In this document: positions 1 through 8,281 of the stretch, piece by piece | How the letters are laid out: each line of letters begins with the position of its first letter | How positions within the stretch are numbered: position 1 is the first letter of the stretch | Origin: Duganella sp. CF458 | GTDB lineage: Bacteria; Pseudomonadota; Gammaproteobacteria; Burkholderiales; Burkholderiaceae_D | Length of the DNA stretch: 64,000 nt | Assembly: GCF_900113115.1 (NCBI RefSeq) | Contig: NZ_FOOF01000009.1 | Location: 233,293-297,292 of the forward strand | Direction of reading: 5' to 3' | The notes under the pieces: generated by a model | The model's database searches: none | Seen by the model: the letters and a program-made list of their open reading frames with translations, nothing else | Told to the model about the DNA's origin: nothing | Translations under genes and position numbers: made by a program

Positions 1-1027
1 GGGCCTCGTAATCAAGGCCGGACTGCTGGAAGGCTGCGCGTACGTACCGGTCGTCGATAAAGGACTCGGCGTCGATGTCGTTGTCGGTGCGCTTCAGCAG
101 GCGCAGGGTGTCGAGCGAGGTGCGCACAGCCTGCCGGTATTCGGGCTTCCAGGTCAGGTCGCGGGTCTGCAGGCCGAGCGGCCCGTGGAACAGGTAGTTC
201 ACTTCGGCCTCGATGCCGGTGACCTGGGCCACCAGCTCGCTGTATTTCTCGGGTTCGGCCGCGAACAGGCGGTCGGCTTCGATGGCGGCACGCACGAAGG
301 CCACCACAATTTCCGGATACTTGCGGGCATAGGCGGCGTCGACCAGGCTGCCATGCAGGGTCGGCGCATTCGCTTGCGAGCCGTCATAGATCTTGCGGGC
401 GAAGCCGCGGTGCGGGAACAGTTCGGCGAACGGCACGAAATCGGCGTGGGCGTCGACCTTGTTGCTCTGCAGGGCCGAACCGGCGATTTCCGGCGCCTGC
501 GTGGTGATGTTGACGTCCTTGTCCGGGTCCCAGCCCTGGGCGCGCACGGCGCGCAGCAGCATGCCGTGCGCGGTGGAGGCAAACGGCACGGAAATGGTCT
601 TGCCCTTCAACTCGGCCAGCGATTGCACCGGCGATGCCTTGGGCACCACGATGCCGTTGCCGCTGCCCGTGGTGCTGCCCGACAGCACGTTGATGAACAG
701 GCTTTGGCGGCCGGCCTTGGCGAAGGCGGCGCCGTTGAAGGAGCCGGGGAAGTCGGCCATCGACCCCAGGTCCAGCTTGCCCGCGACCATTTCATTGGTC
801 AGCGGCGCGCCGGAGGTGAAGTTTTTCCACTGGATGTCGTATTGCACGTCCTTGTACTTGCCGTCGCGCGGCAGGTATTTTTCCAGCAGCTTCAGTTCGC
901 GGATCAGGATGCCGCCGGTGGCGCAGTTGATCGTGGTGTCCTGGGTGCCGATGGCAACGCGGATGGTTTCAGCGTTGGCCGTGCCGGCCAGCAGTGCAAG
1001 GGCAAACCCGAATACAGGCAATCTCAT
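1..1027 (-). CDS. NitT/TauT-type ABC transporter substrate-binding protein (3' end outside window)
   Basis: The minus-strand frame is open from ATG 1027 to the window edge, about 342 codons with no stop, so the C-terminus is missing. The N-terminus is a signal peptide (hydrophobic stretch then GTANAE), followed by a periplasmic binding-protein body with phrases usual in the NMT1/SsuA/TauA family (KLDLGSMADFP near residue 85, ELKGKTISVPFAS near 140). These proteins bind small anionic or heterocyclic ligands such as sulfonates and nitrate and deliver them to an ABC permease. A GAGGAGC ribosome site lies 7 nt upstream. It lies 16 nt downstream of the ferredoxin gene, so it probably belongs to the same operon as the AprA-like flavoprotein. 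Permease and ATPase genes, if present, would lie left of position 1. The ligand is unknown. Confidence 0.85.
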   Translation of the reverse strand, partial: MRLPVFGFALALLAGTANAETIRVAIGTQDTTINCATGGILIRELKLLEKYLPRDGKYKDVQYDIQWKNFTSGAPLTNEMVAGKLDLGSMADFPGSFNGAAFAKAGRQSLFINVLSGSTTGSGNGIVVPKASPVQSLAELKGKTISVPFASTAHGMLLRAVRAQGWDPDKDVNITTQAPEIAGSALQSNKVDAHADFVPFAELFPHRGFARKIYDGSQANAPTLHGSLVDAAYARKYPEIVVAFVRAAIEADRLFAAEPEKYSELVAQVTGIEAEVNYLFHGPLGLQTRDLTWKPEYRQAVRTSLDTLRLLKRTDNDIDAESFIDDRYVRAAFQQSGLDYEA

Positions 1028-1043
1028 TGTGATGCTCCTCGTG

Positions 1044-1277
1044 TTAACGCAGCAGATAGGGAATGTCGACGTGGATGGCGCCGGTGGGGCAGTCTTTTTC
1101 GCACGGCATGCAGTACCAGCACTCGTCGAACTGCATATAGGCCTTGCCTTTGACGAAGTCGATCGCCAGTACGTCGAGCGGGCAGACATCGACGCAGACC
1201 GTACAGCCTTTGTGGGCGATGCATTTGTCTTCGTCGACGCTGACCGGAACGCTAGTGATGTGCGAGCTGATTGGCAT
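1044..1277 (-). CDS. AprB-like ferredoxin with two [4Fe-4S] clusters
   Basis: This is a 77-residue iron-sulfur protein. Two cysteine sets are visible: C19, C25, C28, C32 followed by Pro, and C53, C56, C59, C63 followed by Pro. An aromatic CWYC sequence lies in the second set. This matches the N-terminal ferredoxin part of the adenylylsulfate reductase beta subunit, without that subunit's long C-terminal tail. Its start overlaps the last 26 nt of the flavoprotein gene, and its ribosome site (GGAGGAAG) lies inside that gene, so the two are probably translated in fixed ratio. Its likely role is to pass electrons to or from the FAD subunit. ATG 1277 is preferred over longer frames because the ferredoxin fold begins right after it. 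Confidence 0.88.
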   Translation of the reverse strand: MPISSHITSVPVSVDEDKCIAHKGCTVCVDVCPLDVLAIDFVKGKAYMQFDECWYCMPCEKDCPTGAIHVDIPYLLR

Positions 1278-3000
1278 GGTGTGCTTCCTCCTTGTTGATG
1301 CGCAGGCGCTGGTAGGCGGTTTTCTCATCCTCGTCCAGGGCCACGATGTACGGTTCAATCGGACGCTTGAAGCAGTGCATGGCGCCATCCTTCTTTTGCA
1401 GCTGAACGTGCACCAGCCAGTCGGCGTCGTTGCTGGCCGGGTGATCCAGGCGGTAGTGGTACAGGCCCCAGCGGCTTTCGGTGCGGTATAGCGAGGCGCG
1501 CGCCGCCATTTCGGCGCAATCGCGGATCGCGTGTACTTCCATGGCGCGCATCAGCTCATGCGGGTTGCGCGCCTGCATGCGGTCCATGTCCTGGCGGATG
1601 GCTTCGAAGCGCTGCAAGCCGATTTCCATTTTGCGCGTCACCTTGGGCGGTTGCAGGTAATCGTTCACCATGCGGCGCAGCTTGTATTCGACCTGGCCGG
1701 GCGGCAGGCCGTCGCTGCGCGACAGCGGCGCCCACACGCGCTGGCGCTCCGCCTCGACCTGGTCCTGGTCGACTGCGGGCAGCTCGTTGCCGGCGCAGTA
1801 GCGCGCTGCGCTTTCCCCGGCCAGCTTGCCGTAGACGAAGGCGCCGAGCATGTAGTTGTGCGGCACGCAGGCCAGGTCGCCGGCCGCATGCAGGCCCGGC
1901 ACCGTGGTTTCGGCATGTTCATTGACCCACACGCCGGAGGCGGAGTGACCGCTGCACAGGCCGATCTCGGAGATGTGCATTTCCACCATCTGCTGGCGGT
2001 AATCGGTGCCGCGCCCTTCATGGAAGCGCCCGCGGCTGGGACGCTCGTTGGTGTGCAGGATGGTCTCGATGGTCCCGATGGTCTCTTCCGCCAGGTGGTC
2101 CAGCTTCAGGAATACCGGGCCGTCGCCGCCCTGCAGCTCGCGGTAGAACTCCATCATCATCTGGCCGCTCCAGTAATCGCATTCGATGAAGCGCTCGCCC
2201 TTGTTATTGGTGGTGTAGCCGCCGAACGGGCCGGTGACGTAGGCGCAGGCCGGGCCGTTGTAGTCCTTGATCAGGGGATTGATCTGGAAGCACTCGATGC
2301 CCGACAGCTCGGCGCCCGCATGGTAGGCCATGCTGTAGCCGTCGCCGGCATTGGTCGGATTCTCGTAAGTGCCGAACAGGTAGCCCGATGCCGGCAGTCC
2401 CAGGCGGCCGGCGGCCCCGGTGGCGAGCACCACCGCCTTGGCGCGGATCACGTGGAAATCGCCGCTGCGGCAGTCGAAGGCCATGGCGCCGGCGATGCTG
2501 CCATCGGCAGCAGTCAGCAGCCGGGTCGCCACCAGGCGATTGGTGATCTCGACACGGGTGCGTTTCAGGCGGCGGTACAGCACTTTCTTGATATCGTGGC
2601 CCTCGGGCATCGGCAGCACATAGGTCCCCATGTGGTGCACCTTGCGCATGGCGTAGTCGCCGGTTTCGTCCTTTTCAAAGCGCACGCCCCAGTCGTTCAG
2701 CTCTTCGATCATGGCGTAGCTGTTGCGGGCGTAGGCCATGACGGTCTTCTGGTTGACGATGCCGTCGTTGGCGGTGGTGATTTCCTTCACATACTGTTCG
2801 GGTGTGGCGAAGCCGGGGACGATGGCATTGTTCAAGCCGTCCATGCCCATCGAAATCGCGCCGCTGCGCTTGACGTTGGCTTTTTCCAGCAACAGCACGC
2901 GCAGGGCAGGATCGGCTTCCTTGGCTTTGACCGCTGCCATCGGGCCGGCGGTGCCGCCGCCGATGACGAGGACGTCGACAGTCTGGATGTGGGTTTCCAT
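1252..3000 (-). CDS. AprA-like FAD-dependent oxidoreductase (fumarate reductase/SDH flavoprotein superfamily)
   Basis: This is a 582-residue flavoprotein with an N-terminal Rossmann motif (IGGGTAGPMAA, residues 13-23). An RSGAISMGMDGLNN segment near 45-60 and the late FAD-closing stretch (GLHAAGDLACVPHNYMLGAF, about 370-390) are both typical of the adenylylsulfate-reductase alpha-subunit branch. It has no signal peptide, so it is cytoplasmic. A partner ferredoxin overlaps its 3' end and a sulfonate-type binding protein follows. True AprA works in sulfur oxidation or reduction together with sat and qmo/aprM genes; none is visible here. I therefore call it AprA-like with unknown substrate, perhaps an organosulfur or heterocyclic compound imported by the linked transporter. 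Ribosome site AGGAGT lies 6 nt before ATG 3000. Confidence 0.85.
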   Translation of the reverse strand: METHIQTVDVLVIGGGTAGPMAAVKAKEADPALRVLLLEKANVKRSGAISMGMDGLNNAIVPGFATPEQYVKEITTANDGIVNQKTVMAYARNSYAMIEELNDWGVRFEKDETGDYAMRKVHHMGTYVLPMPEGHDIKKVLYRRLKRTRVEITNRLVATRLLTAADGSIAGAMAFDCRSGDFHVIRAKAVVLATGAAGRLGLPASGYLFGTYENPTNAGDGYSMAYHAGAELSGIECFQINPLIKDYNGPACAYVTGPFGGYTTNNKGERFIECDYWSGQMMMEFYRELQGGDGPVFLKLDHLAEETIGTIETILHTNERPSRGRFHEGRGTDYRQQMVEMHISEIGLCSGHSASGVWVNEHAETTVPGLHAAGDLACVPHNYMLGAFVYGKLAGESAARYCAGNELPAVDQDQVEAERQRVWAPLSRSDGLPPGQVEYKLRRMVNDYLQPPKVTRKMEIGLQRFEAIRQDMDRMQARNPHELMRAMEVHAIRDCAEMAARASLYRTESRWGLYHYRLDHPASNDADWLVHVQLQKKDGAMHCFKRPIEPYIVALDEDEKTAYQRLRINKEEAHHANQLAHH

Positions 3001-3003
3001 GGC

Positions 3004-3756
3004 TTACTCCTGGGTTGTTGCGCGGCGCGCCAGCTGTAGCCGGTACTGGAAGGCGTCGCCGCGGAAATAGAGGTATTCGTAATCAAGCGGGCGTCCGTCC
3101 GCCGTGTGCGTCAGGCGCTCGATGCGCAGCAAGGGCATGCCGGCGCCGATGTGCAGCGCGGCAGCCAGTTCCAGGTCGGCTGCCACGGCGTCGATCGTGA
3201 GCGTGGCGTGGCCCAGCTCGATGCCATAATCGTTTTCGAGGATCAGGAAAATGTCGCGCGTGGCCAAGTCTTCACGGCGCAGGCGCTCGCCGAGCGCTTC
3301 GGCCACATAGGTCAGCTCCAGCGACACCGGCTCCCGGTTCAGCAGGCGAATGCGGCGGATTTCCGCCAGCGGCGTGCCCTCCGCCACCTGCAGCTGCTGC
3401 GCCAGTTTCGGCGTGGCGGCAAGCACGCGTATGCCGGTCACGCGGTTGTAGATCTCATGCCCCTGGCGCGACATGGCTTCGGCGAAGCCTTCGAGCTGGG
3501 TCAGCTCCTGGCAGGCCTTGGGCTTGCTGACAAAGGTACCCTTGCCGGCCACCTTGAAGATCAGGCCTTCCTTCTGCAGGTCGTTCAGCGCTTGCCGAAC
3601 GGTGATGCGGCTGACATCGAAAATGCTGCCAATTTCGCTTTCGGGCGGCAGCTGCGCATGCGGCGGGTAGCTGCCGTCGAGGATGCGTTCGCGCAGGCTT
3701 TCCTTGACCTGTGTGTACAGTGGAACCGGCGACAGTGCGAGCGGGCGTGAGTTCAT
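3004..3756 (-). CDS. GntR/HutC-family transcriptional regulator
   Basis: This 250-residue protein has an N-terminal winged helix (residues about 12-75, with LPPESEIGSIFDVSRITVRQAL and the wing GKGTFVSKP). A UTRA ligand-binding domain follows (about 95-240) and contains PLAEIRRIRL and the ending RPLDYEYLYFRGD. HutC-type regulators bind a metabolite and release DNA, usually near their own promoter. The stop codon is 3 nt from the flavoprotein start on the same strand, so the regulator is probably the first gene of the operon it controls. The effector would be expected to be the substrate or product of the AprA-like enzyme. Confidence 0.9.
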   Translation of the reverse strand: MNSRPLALSPVPLYTQVKESLRERILDGSYPPHAQLPPESEIGSIFDVSRITVRQALNDLQKEGLIFKVAGKGTFVSKPKACQELTQLEGFAEAMSRQGHEIYNRVTGIRVLAATPKLAQQLQVAEGTPLAEIRRIRLLNREPVSLELTYVAEALGERLRREDLATRDIFLILENDYGIELGHATLTIDAVAADLELAAALHIGAGMPLLRIERLTHTADGRPLDYEYLYFRGDAFQYRLQLARRATTQE

Positions 3757-3962
3757 CGGGCTTTGCCTGACCTGTCATAACAAGTCATGATGGATTTGAT
3801 GAGCCCATCTTATCGGCGGCACTCCGGCGCGGGAACGAATCGATTTGCGCTTGCTTATGCGCGCAGCAAATGGCGGTTTTTCGGCATAAGGACATGCGTA
3901 AAGCGAATGTCCACGCGGTCCTGGGCTACACTTATGTGCTTCAACCCATTGGATGAGAGAGC
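3757..3962. promoter_or_regulatory. divergent intergenic region, possible operators
   Basis: This is the space between the GntR gene (minus) and the DUF885 gene (plus). Just upstream of the GntR start are two GTCAT repeats exactly 10 bp apart (3774-3778 and 3784-3788), a plausible but unproven GntR site. Nearer the plus-strand gene is an inverted repeat, GGACAT - 11 nt - ATGTCC (3890-3912). I cannot place -10/-35 boxes with confidence. Confidence 0.3.
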
Positions 3963-5246
3963 ATGAAAAAACTGGTATTGGGAGGATTGGCCATGTTGAT
4001 CGCAGGCAGTGCCATGGCAGCGTCGGTGCAGGACGCGGCGGAGCAATACCGCAAGCTGGCGCTGGCCATCGGCCAGCATGACGCCAGTTACGTGGACGCT
4101 TACTACGGCCCGCCGGAGCTGGAACAGCAAGCGGCGAAGAACAAGCAAAGCCTGGCGTCGATCAAGGCTGGCGTGATGGCCGCCCAGCGCGATATCGCGC
4201 AGCAGAAAGCCGGCGGCGCCGACGAAGCGCTGCGCATCGAGTTCCTGTCCAAGCAGCTCAAGGCCATGCAGGCCCGCGTCGAGATGATGCAAGGCCGCAA
4301 GTTCACTTTCGACGAAGAGACGGCGCTGTTGTACGACGCCGTGACGCCGCACCATGACCGCGCTTACTATCTGGCGCTGGTGGCGCAGGTCGACCAGCTG
4401 CTGCCGGGCGAAGGCACGCTGCCGGAACGCCTGAAAGCCTTCCGCGCGAAATTCGCGATCCCGAAGGATAAGCTGAAGCCCGTGTTCGACGCTTCCATTG
4501 CCGCTTGCCGCGAGCGCACCGCTGCCTTCATGGCTTTGCCGCAGAAGGAAAGCTTCGTGCTGGAATTCGTCAGCAACAAACCGTGGTCCGGCTATAACTG
4601 GTACAAGGGCAATGCGCACAGCCTGATCCAGATCAATACCGAATTTCCGATCTACATCGAGCGCGCGGTGGACCTGGGTTGCCACGAGGGCTATCCGGGC
4701 CACCATGTCTATAACGCCTTGCTGGAGCAGTCGCTGGTCAAGCAGCGCAACTGGGTGGAGTTCAGCGTATACCCGCTGTATTCGCCGATGTCGCTGATCG
4801 CCGAGGGCAGTGCGAACTACGGCATCGAAATGGCGTTCACCGATGAAGAGCGGCTGGCCTTCGAGCAGAAGGTGCTGTACCCGTTGGCGGGGCTGGACCC
4901 GGCACTGGCGCCGCAATATGCAAAGCTGATGAAGCTGCTGGGCAAGCTCAGCTACGCCGACAACGATGCGGCGCAGGCTTACCTGGAAGGGAAGTGGACG
5001 CGGGAACAGACCATCGAGTGGCTGGTGAATGTGGCCCTGTACCCGCCGGAGAAATCGGCGCAACGCCTGTCTTTCTATGACGCCAACCGCGGTTACGTCA
5101 TCAATTACAACCAGGGCAAGGACATGGTCAAAGCCTGGGTGGAAAAACATGTGACGGCCACCGATCCGGCGGCCGCCCGCAAGCAGCGCTGGGAAGCGTT
5201 CAAGACATTGCTGTCGTCGCCACGCCTGGCCAGCGGCTTACGGTAA
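3963..5246 (+). CDS. DUF885-like zinc metallopeptidase, secreted
   Basis: This 427-residue protein has a clear signal peptide (MKKLVLGGLAMLIAGSAMA). The sequence HEGYPGHH at 241-248 fits the DUF885 signature, an extended HExxH-like zinc site (HEAxPGHH in relatives). An EGSANYG sequence about 50 residues later matches the downstream EGxAxY element that supplies the third zinc ligand. The protein is shorter than usual DUF885 members, which are often near 600 residues. The substrate is unknown; the family is placed among gluzincin-like peptidases. It stands alone, with a GAGAGAGC ribosome site, and is followed 11 nt later by the convergent psiF-like gene. Confidence 0.75.
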   Translation: MKKLVLGGLAMLIAGSAMAASVQDAAEQYRKLALAIGQHDASYVDAYYGPPELEQQAAKNKQSLASIKAGVMAAQRDIAQQKAGGADEALRIEFLSKQLKAMQARVEMMQGRKFTFDEETALLYDAVTPHHDRAYYLALVAQVDQLLPGEGTLPERLKAFRAKFAIPKDKLKPVFDASIAACRERTAAFMALPQKESFVLEFVSNKPWSGYNWYKGNAHSLIQINTEFPIYIERAVDLGCHEGYPGHHVYNALLEQSLVKQRNWVEFSVYPLYSPMSLIAEGSANYGIEMAFTDEERLAFEQKVLYPLAGLDPALAPQYAKLMKLLGKLSYADNDAAQAYLEGKWTREQTIEWLVNVALYPPEKSAQRLSFYDANRGYVINYNQGKDMVKAWVEKHVTATDPAAARKQRWEAFKTLLSSPRLASGLR

Positions 5247-5257
5247 GCTTGAGCTGA

Positions 5258-5554
5258 TCAGGCAGCCTTCTTCGCGCTCAGGCATTCTTTCATGAATGCC
5301 TTGCGCTCATCGCCTTTCTTGCCTGCCGCATCAGCGTTGCAGGTCTTCATCTTGTCCTGCTGCGTTGCTGGCGCGGCAGGCTTTGCGCTCAGGCATTCCT
5401 TCATGAACGCCTTGCGTTCGTCGCCCTTCTTACCCTCGGCTTCCTTGTTGCAGGTAGTCATTTTTGATTGTTGGGAGTTCTTTGCCGGCGCTGGGTCCGC
5501 GGCGAAAGCGGCGGAACAAGACAGGGCCAGTGCGGCAATGATCAGCTTATTCAT
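5258..5554 (-). CDS. PsiF repeat protein, periplasmic
   Basis: This small 98-residue protein has a signal peptide (cleavage after CSAAFAAD). Two near-identical PsiF repeats follow (QSKMTTCNKEAEGKKGDERKA and QDKMKTCNADAAGKKGDERKA), each with two cysteines and ending in FMKECLSAK. PsiF was first noted in E. coli as phosphate-starvation-inducible; its biochemical role is not known. No Pho box can be recognised upstream by eye. The ribosome site GAAGGAACC lies just upstream of ATG 5554. Confidence 0.9.
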   Translation of the reverse strand: MNKLIIAALALSCSAAFAADPAPAKNSQQSKMTTCNKEAEGKKGDERKAFMKECLSAKPAAPATQQDKMKTCNADAAGKKGDERKAFMKECLSAKKAA

Positions 5555-5679
5555 GAGGGTTCCTTCTAACAGTTGAGTTGGTCTTGCGGTAATAACTATA
5601 CATAGATTTTTTGTCGATGTGGCCTATTCTCAAAGAACGCCGATGAGTTCAAACGGTCGTTTCTACTGGGGGAGTGAAC

Positions 5680-6549
5680 ATGGACAAGATCGTCAAATCA
5701 GGGACTACCTTAGCCGGACTGGCAATGCTGCTGCTGTCAGCTTGCGCCGGCACGGATCCCAAGCTGGGCGGTGCGCCAACCATGGCTACGGGTTCCGCTG
5801 GGGGCGCCACGGCGTCGAATGCGAACACGCAGTTGGAAAAATGTGACAAGCCGCTCGGCACGCTCGGGGTGGTGGAAGATACCGCGGCACCGTGGTACCA
5901 CCACCTGTCGCAATACAAGCTGGGCTCGACTGTGCCTGTGTTGCGCATGATGATCCAGCAATCGAATTGTTTCGTCGTCGTCGAGCGCGGCGCGGCGATG
6001 GGCAAGCTGATGCAGGAGCGGGCCTTGGCGTCGTCCGGGGAAATGCGCTCCGGAAGCAACTACGGCAAGGGCCAGATGGTGGCAGCCGACTACACCATGA
6101 GCCCGAGCATTACGTTCAGCCAGAAAGGCACGCAAGGCATGGGCGGTGCGCTGGGCGGGCTGGGCCTGCTGGGCAGTGTGGCCGGCGTGGTCGCCGGCGG
6201 GCTGAAGGCGAACGAGGCTTCCACCACCTTGCTGATGGTGGATAACCGTTCCGGCATCCAGCTGGCGGCGGCGGAAGGCAGCGCCAAGAATTATGACTTC
6301 AATGTCGGCGGCGCCTTGTTCGGCGGTGGCGGTTTCGGCGCGGCCGGCGGCTATTCCAATACGCCGGAAGGCAAGATCCTGATAGCCTCCTTCATGGATT
6401 CGTATAACCAATTGGTGAAGGCGGTACGCCACTACAAGGCGCAAGAAGTTGCCGGCGGCATGGGCACGGGCGGCGCGCTGGGCGTGCAGGGCGGTTCGAC
6501 GCCGGCGTCCAAAGAGCTCGAGAAGAAACCGGGCAAGAAGAAAAACTGA
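5680..6549 (+). CDS. CsgG/HfaB-like outer-membrane lipoprotein
   Basis: This is a 289-residue lipoprotein with lipobox LLSAC and mature Cys near residue 24. Residues about 55-140 resemble the CsgG core: a beta strand (TLGVVED), a helix, then CFVVVERGAAMGKLMQERAL, the usual VVER segment. The remainder is glycine-rich (GGALGGLGLLG, GGALFGGGGFG) and the C-terminus is lysine-rich. CsgG homologues form secretion pores, but no curli genes are nearby, so this is a stand-alone CsgG-domain lipoprotein of unknown job. ATG 5680 is preferred over GTG 5674 because GGGGGAG (5668-5674) is spaced correctly for it. Confidence 0.75.
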   Translation: MDKIVKSGTTLAGLAMLLLSACAGTDPKLGGAPTMATGSAGGATASNANTQLEKCDKPLGTLGVVEDTAAPWYHHLSQYKLGSTVPVLRMMIQQSNCFVVVERGAAMGKLMQERALASSGEMRSGSNYGKGQMVAADYTMSPSITFSQKGTQGMGGALGGLGLLGSVAGVVAGGLKANEASTTLLMVDNRSGIQLAAAEGSAKNYDFNVGGALFGGGGFGAAGGYSNTPEGKILIASFMDSYNQLVKAVRHYKAQEVAGGMGTGGALGVQGGSTPASKELEKKPGKKKN

Positions 6550-6561
6550 TGCATCAGCAGC

Positions 6562-6588
6562 AGGGAAGCACCTGCTGGGGGCTTCCCT
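6562..6588 (+). terminator. candidate terminator after CsgG-like gene
   Basis: The arms AGGGAAGC (6562-6569) and GCTTCCCT (6581-6588) are complementary across an 11-nt loop and run into a short T stretch. It lies between the ends of the plus-strand lipoprotein gene and the minus-strand serine hydrolase gene, whose stop codon (6589-6591) directly follows the hairpin. Confidence 0.5.
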
Positions 6589-7917
6589 TTAGGGCGTCTT
6601 GGCCGCTGCCTGGGCCTGCGCCAGGCTGTCGCGCGCATTGCCCGATTGCGGGAACAGGCGCGTATTCAATTCGAAAACCTTGACCGCGGCAGCGCTGCCG
6701 CGCGTTTCCAGCATGGCATAGCCGGTTTCATTAATACGCCGTTCCAGTGCGGCGCCATCGCGTGCCGCCAACGTCTGCAACTGCTGCACCAGCGCCTCGC
6801 CCTGGGCCGGTGTGACAGCGGGCCGGCTGGCGTAGTCGATCAATTGCTCTGAAACCGCCTCCATGGAGAAGCGGCCCGGATCGATCACCGGCAGCACGCT
6901 CTCGACCAGGGTGCGCGACCAGACGTTTTGCGCACTGCCGTTGGTGAGGTAGATGATGGTGTAGCGGTCGTCGCCGTTGCTATCGGGCCACAACAGGCGT
7001 ACGCGCACCTTGGTGCCACCGTCGTGTCCCACATATTGGTAGCCGCCGCTGGTGCCGAATTCCCAGCCGGAGGCGAACCAGCCTTCTTGTCCGTTGGCCA
7101 GCTTTTGCGGCTGCCATAGCACGCGCAGCGTTTCCTTGCCGACCAGTTCGCCGCGTGCCACCGCATGCAGGAACGCGGCCAGGTCGTCCACTGTGGTGAA
7201 CAACTCGGCATGAACATTGGCGTATTCCGGCCACGGGACCGCAGGATCGGCCTGCAGCTTGCCGTTCTTGCCAATGAAGCTGCGCACCATGGCGTGGCGG
7301 CTGGCGTTGCCCAAGCCAAGATACGTGTTCTTCAAGCCAAGTTTGTTGATGATGCGTTCGTTGGCGATCTGCGTGTACGGCCTGCCGTAATGTGCTTCCA
7401 GCAAGGCCTCCAGCACCAGGAAATTGGTTTGGGTGTAGCGGATGGCGGTGCCGGGTTCGAACACCAGCGGCTTATCGGCCAAGGTGGCGAACACTGCCTG
7501 CAGTGTCGGCGGGAACACCGGCCCGGTTGCGCTGCCCAGGTCGAAGTATTCCGGCAATCCCGAGCTATGGTTCAGGAAATGCCGGACCGGAATCTGTTGC
7601 CAGCGCAGGGGCAGGGCGGGAAGGTAGGCGCTGGCTGGTTTGTCCAGGTCCAGTTGGCCGGCTTCCACCAGTTGCATCGCCAGCACGCTGGCCAACAGCT
7701 TGCTGAGGGAATATACGGGAAACAGCTCGTCGCGCCGTGCGCCGGCGACGTTGCGGAAAACGACGTCGCCGTTGCGCGCCACCAATAGCGCCTGGCTGGC
7801 AATCACATAGCGCTGGGCATTGGCGGCCATTTTCTGTTCCAGCGCGCGATCGAGCGGCGCTGCCTGGGCATTGCTGGCGAACAGGGCAAAGGCCAGGGCC
7901 ATTGAGCGGAACAGCAT
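6589..7917 (-). CDS. beta-lactamase-fold serine hydrolase (class C/DD-peptidase-like), secreted
   Basis: This is a 442-residue protein with a signal peptide (LALAFALFASNAQA-like). The penicillin-binding fold is marked by an SxxK nucleophile (SLSK in VYSLSKLLAS), a tyrosine motif (RYTQTNF) and a late GHDGGTK element in place of KTG. Family PF00144 includes AmpC, esterases and D-aminopeptidases, so the substrate cannot be inferred, and it should not be read as an antibiotic-resistance gene. The C-terminal ~100 residues lie outside the fold and may be helical. ATG 7917 is chosen for its GGAGGT site and signal peptide; longer frames to 8247 would run over the DUF1059 gene. Confidence 0.85.
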   Translation of the reverse strand: MLFRSMALAFALFASNAQAAPLDRALEQKMAANAQRYVIASQALLVARNGDVVFRNVAGARRDELFPVYSLSKLLASVLAMQLVEAGQLDLDKPASAYLPALPLRWQQIPVRHFLNHSSGLPEYFDLGSATGPVFPPTLQAVFATLADKPLVFEPGTAIRYTQTNFLVLEALLEAHYGRPYTQIANERIINKLGLKNTYLGLGNASRHAMVRSFIGKNGKLQADPAVPWPEYANVHAELFTTVDDLAAFLHAVARGELVGKETLRVLWQPQKLANGQEGWFASGWEFGTSGGYQYVGHDGGTKVRVRLLWPDSNGDDRYTIIYLTNGSAQNVWSRTLVESVLPVIDPGRFSMEAVSEQLIDYASRPAVTPAQGEALVQQLQTLAARDGAALERRINETGYAMLETRGSAAAVKVFELNTRLFPQSGNARDSLAQAQAAAKTP

Positions 7918-8032
7918 CGCACCTCCATGCTTTTTCGTTAACAGGATGGGAAATACCAGGCTGGGAAATGTAGCATGGAATTGCGGACCAAACGGCCTAT
8001 AGTGTAAGTAGCTCTTCGGAAGGGAGGTCGCC

Positions 8033-8281
8033 ATGACCCGCAAATATATCGACTGCCGCGAATTCCCCAGCGATGCGAAATGCAGCGTCGCCATCTCGGC
8101 AGACAATGAAGACGAATTGCTGGAGGTGGCCGTCCAGCACGCAGTCTCGGTCCACAAGCATGCGGATAGCCCTGAATTGCGCAGCGCCATCCGTGGCATG
8201 ATCCACGAGGGAACGCCGCCTGAGCATGCGATGCCGCCGGGCGCCACGAGCGGTGCGCCGGAAGGCGTCCGGACCCACTAG
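8033..8281 (+). CDS. DUF1059 small protein
   Basis: This 82-residue protein begins MTRKYIDCREFPSD and contains SADNEDELLEVAVQHAVSVH, both diagnostic of DUF1059 (a cytoplasmic domain of unknown function). GGGAGG stands 7 nt upstream. It is transcribed away from the serine hydrolase gene, and its last 4 nt overlap the end of the convergent RelA/SpoT-like gene. The C-terminal tail (PPGATSGAPEGVRTH) is outside the domain. Confidence 0.9.
   Translation: MTRKYIDCREFPSDAKCSVAISADNEDELLEVAVQHAVSVHKHADSPELRSAIRGMIHEGTPPEHAMPPGATSGAPEGVRTH

Noticed and set aside
6589..7917. Beta-lactam resistance gene
   Set aside because: The fold is shared by esterases and DD-peptidases; the KTG box is replaced and there is no AmpR-type regulator.
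7918..8247. N-terminal extension of the serine hydrolase
   Set aside because: It would overlap the clear DUF1059 gene and precede an obvious signal peptide at ATG 7917.
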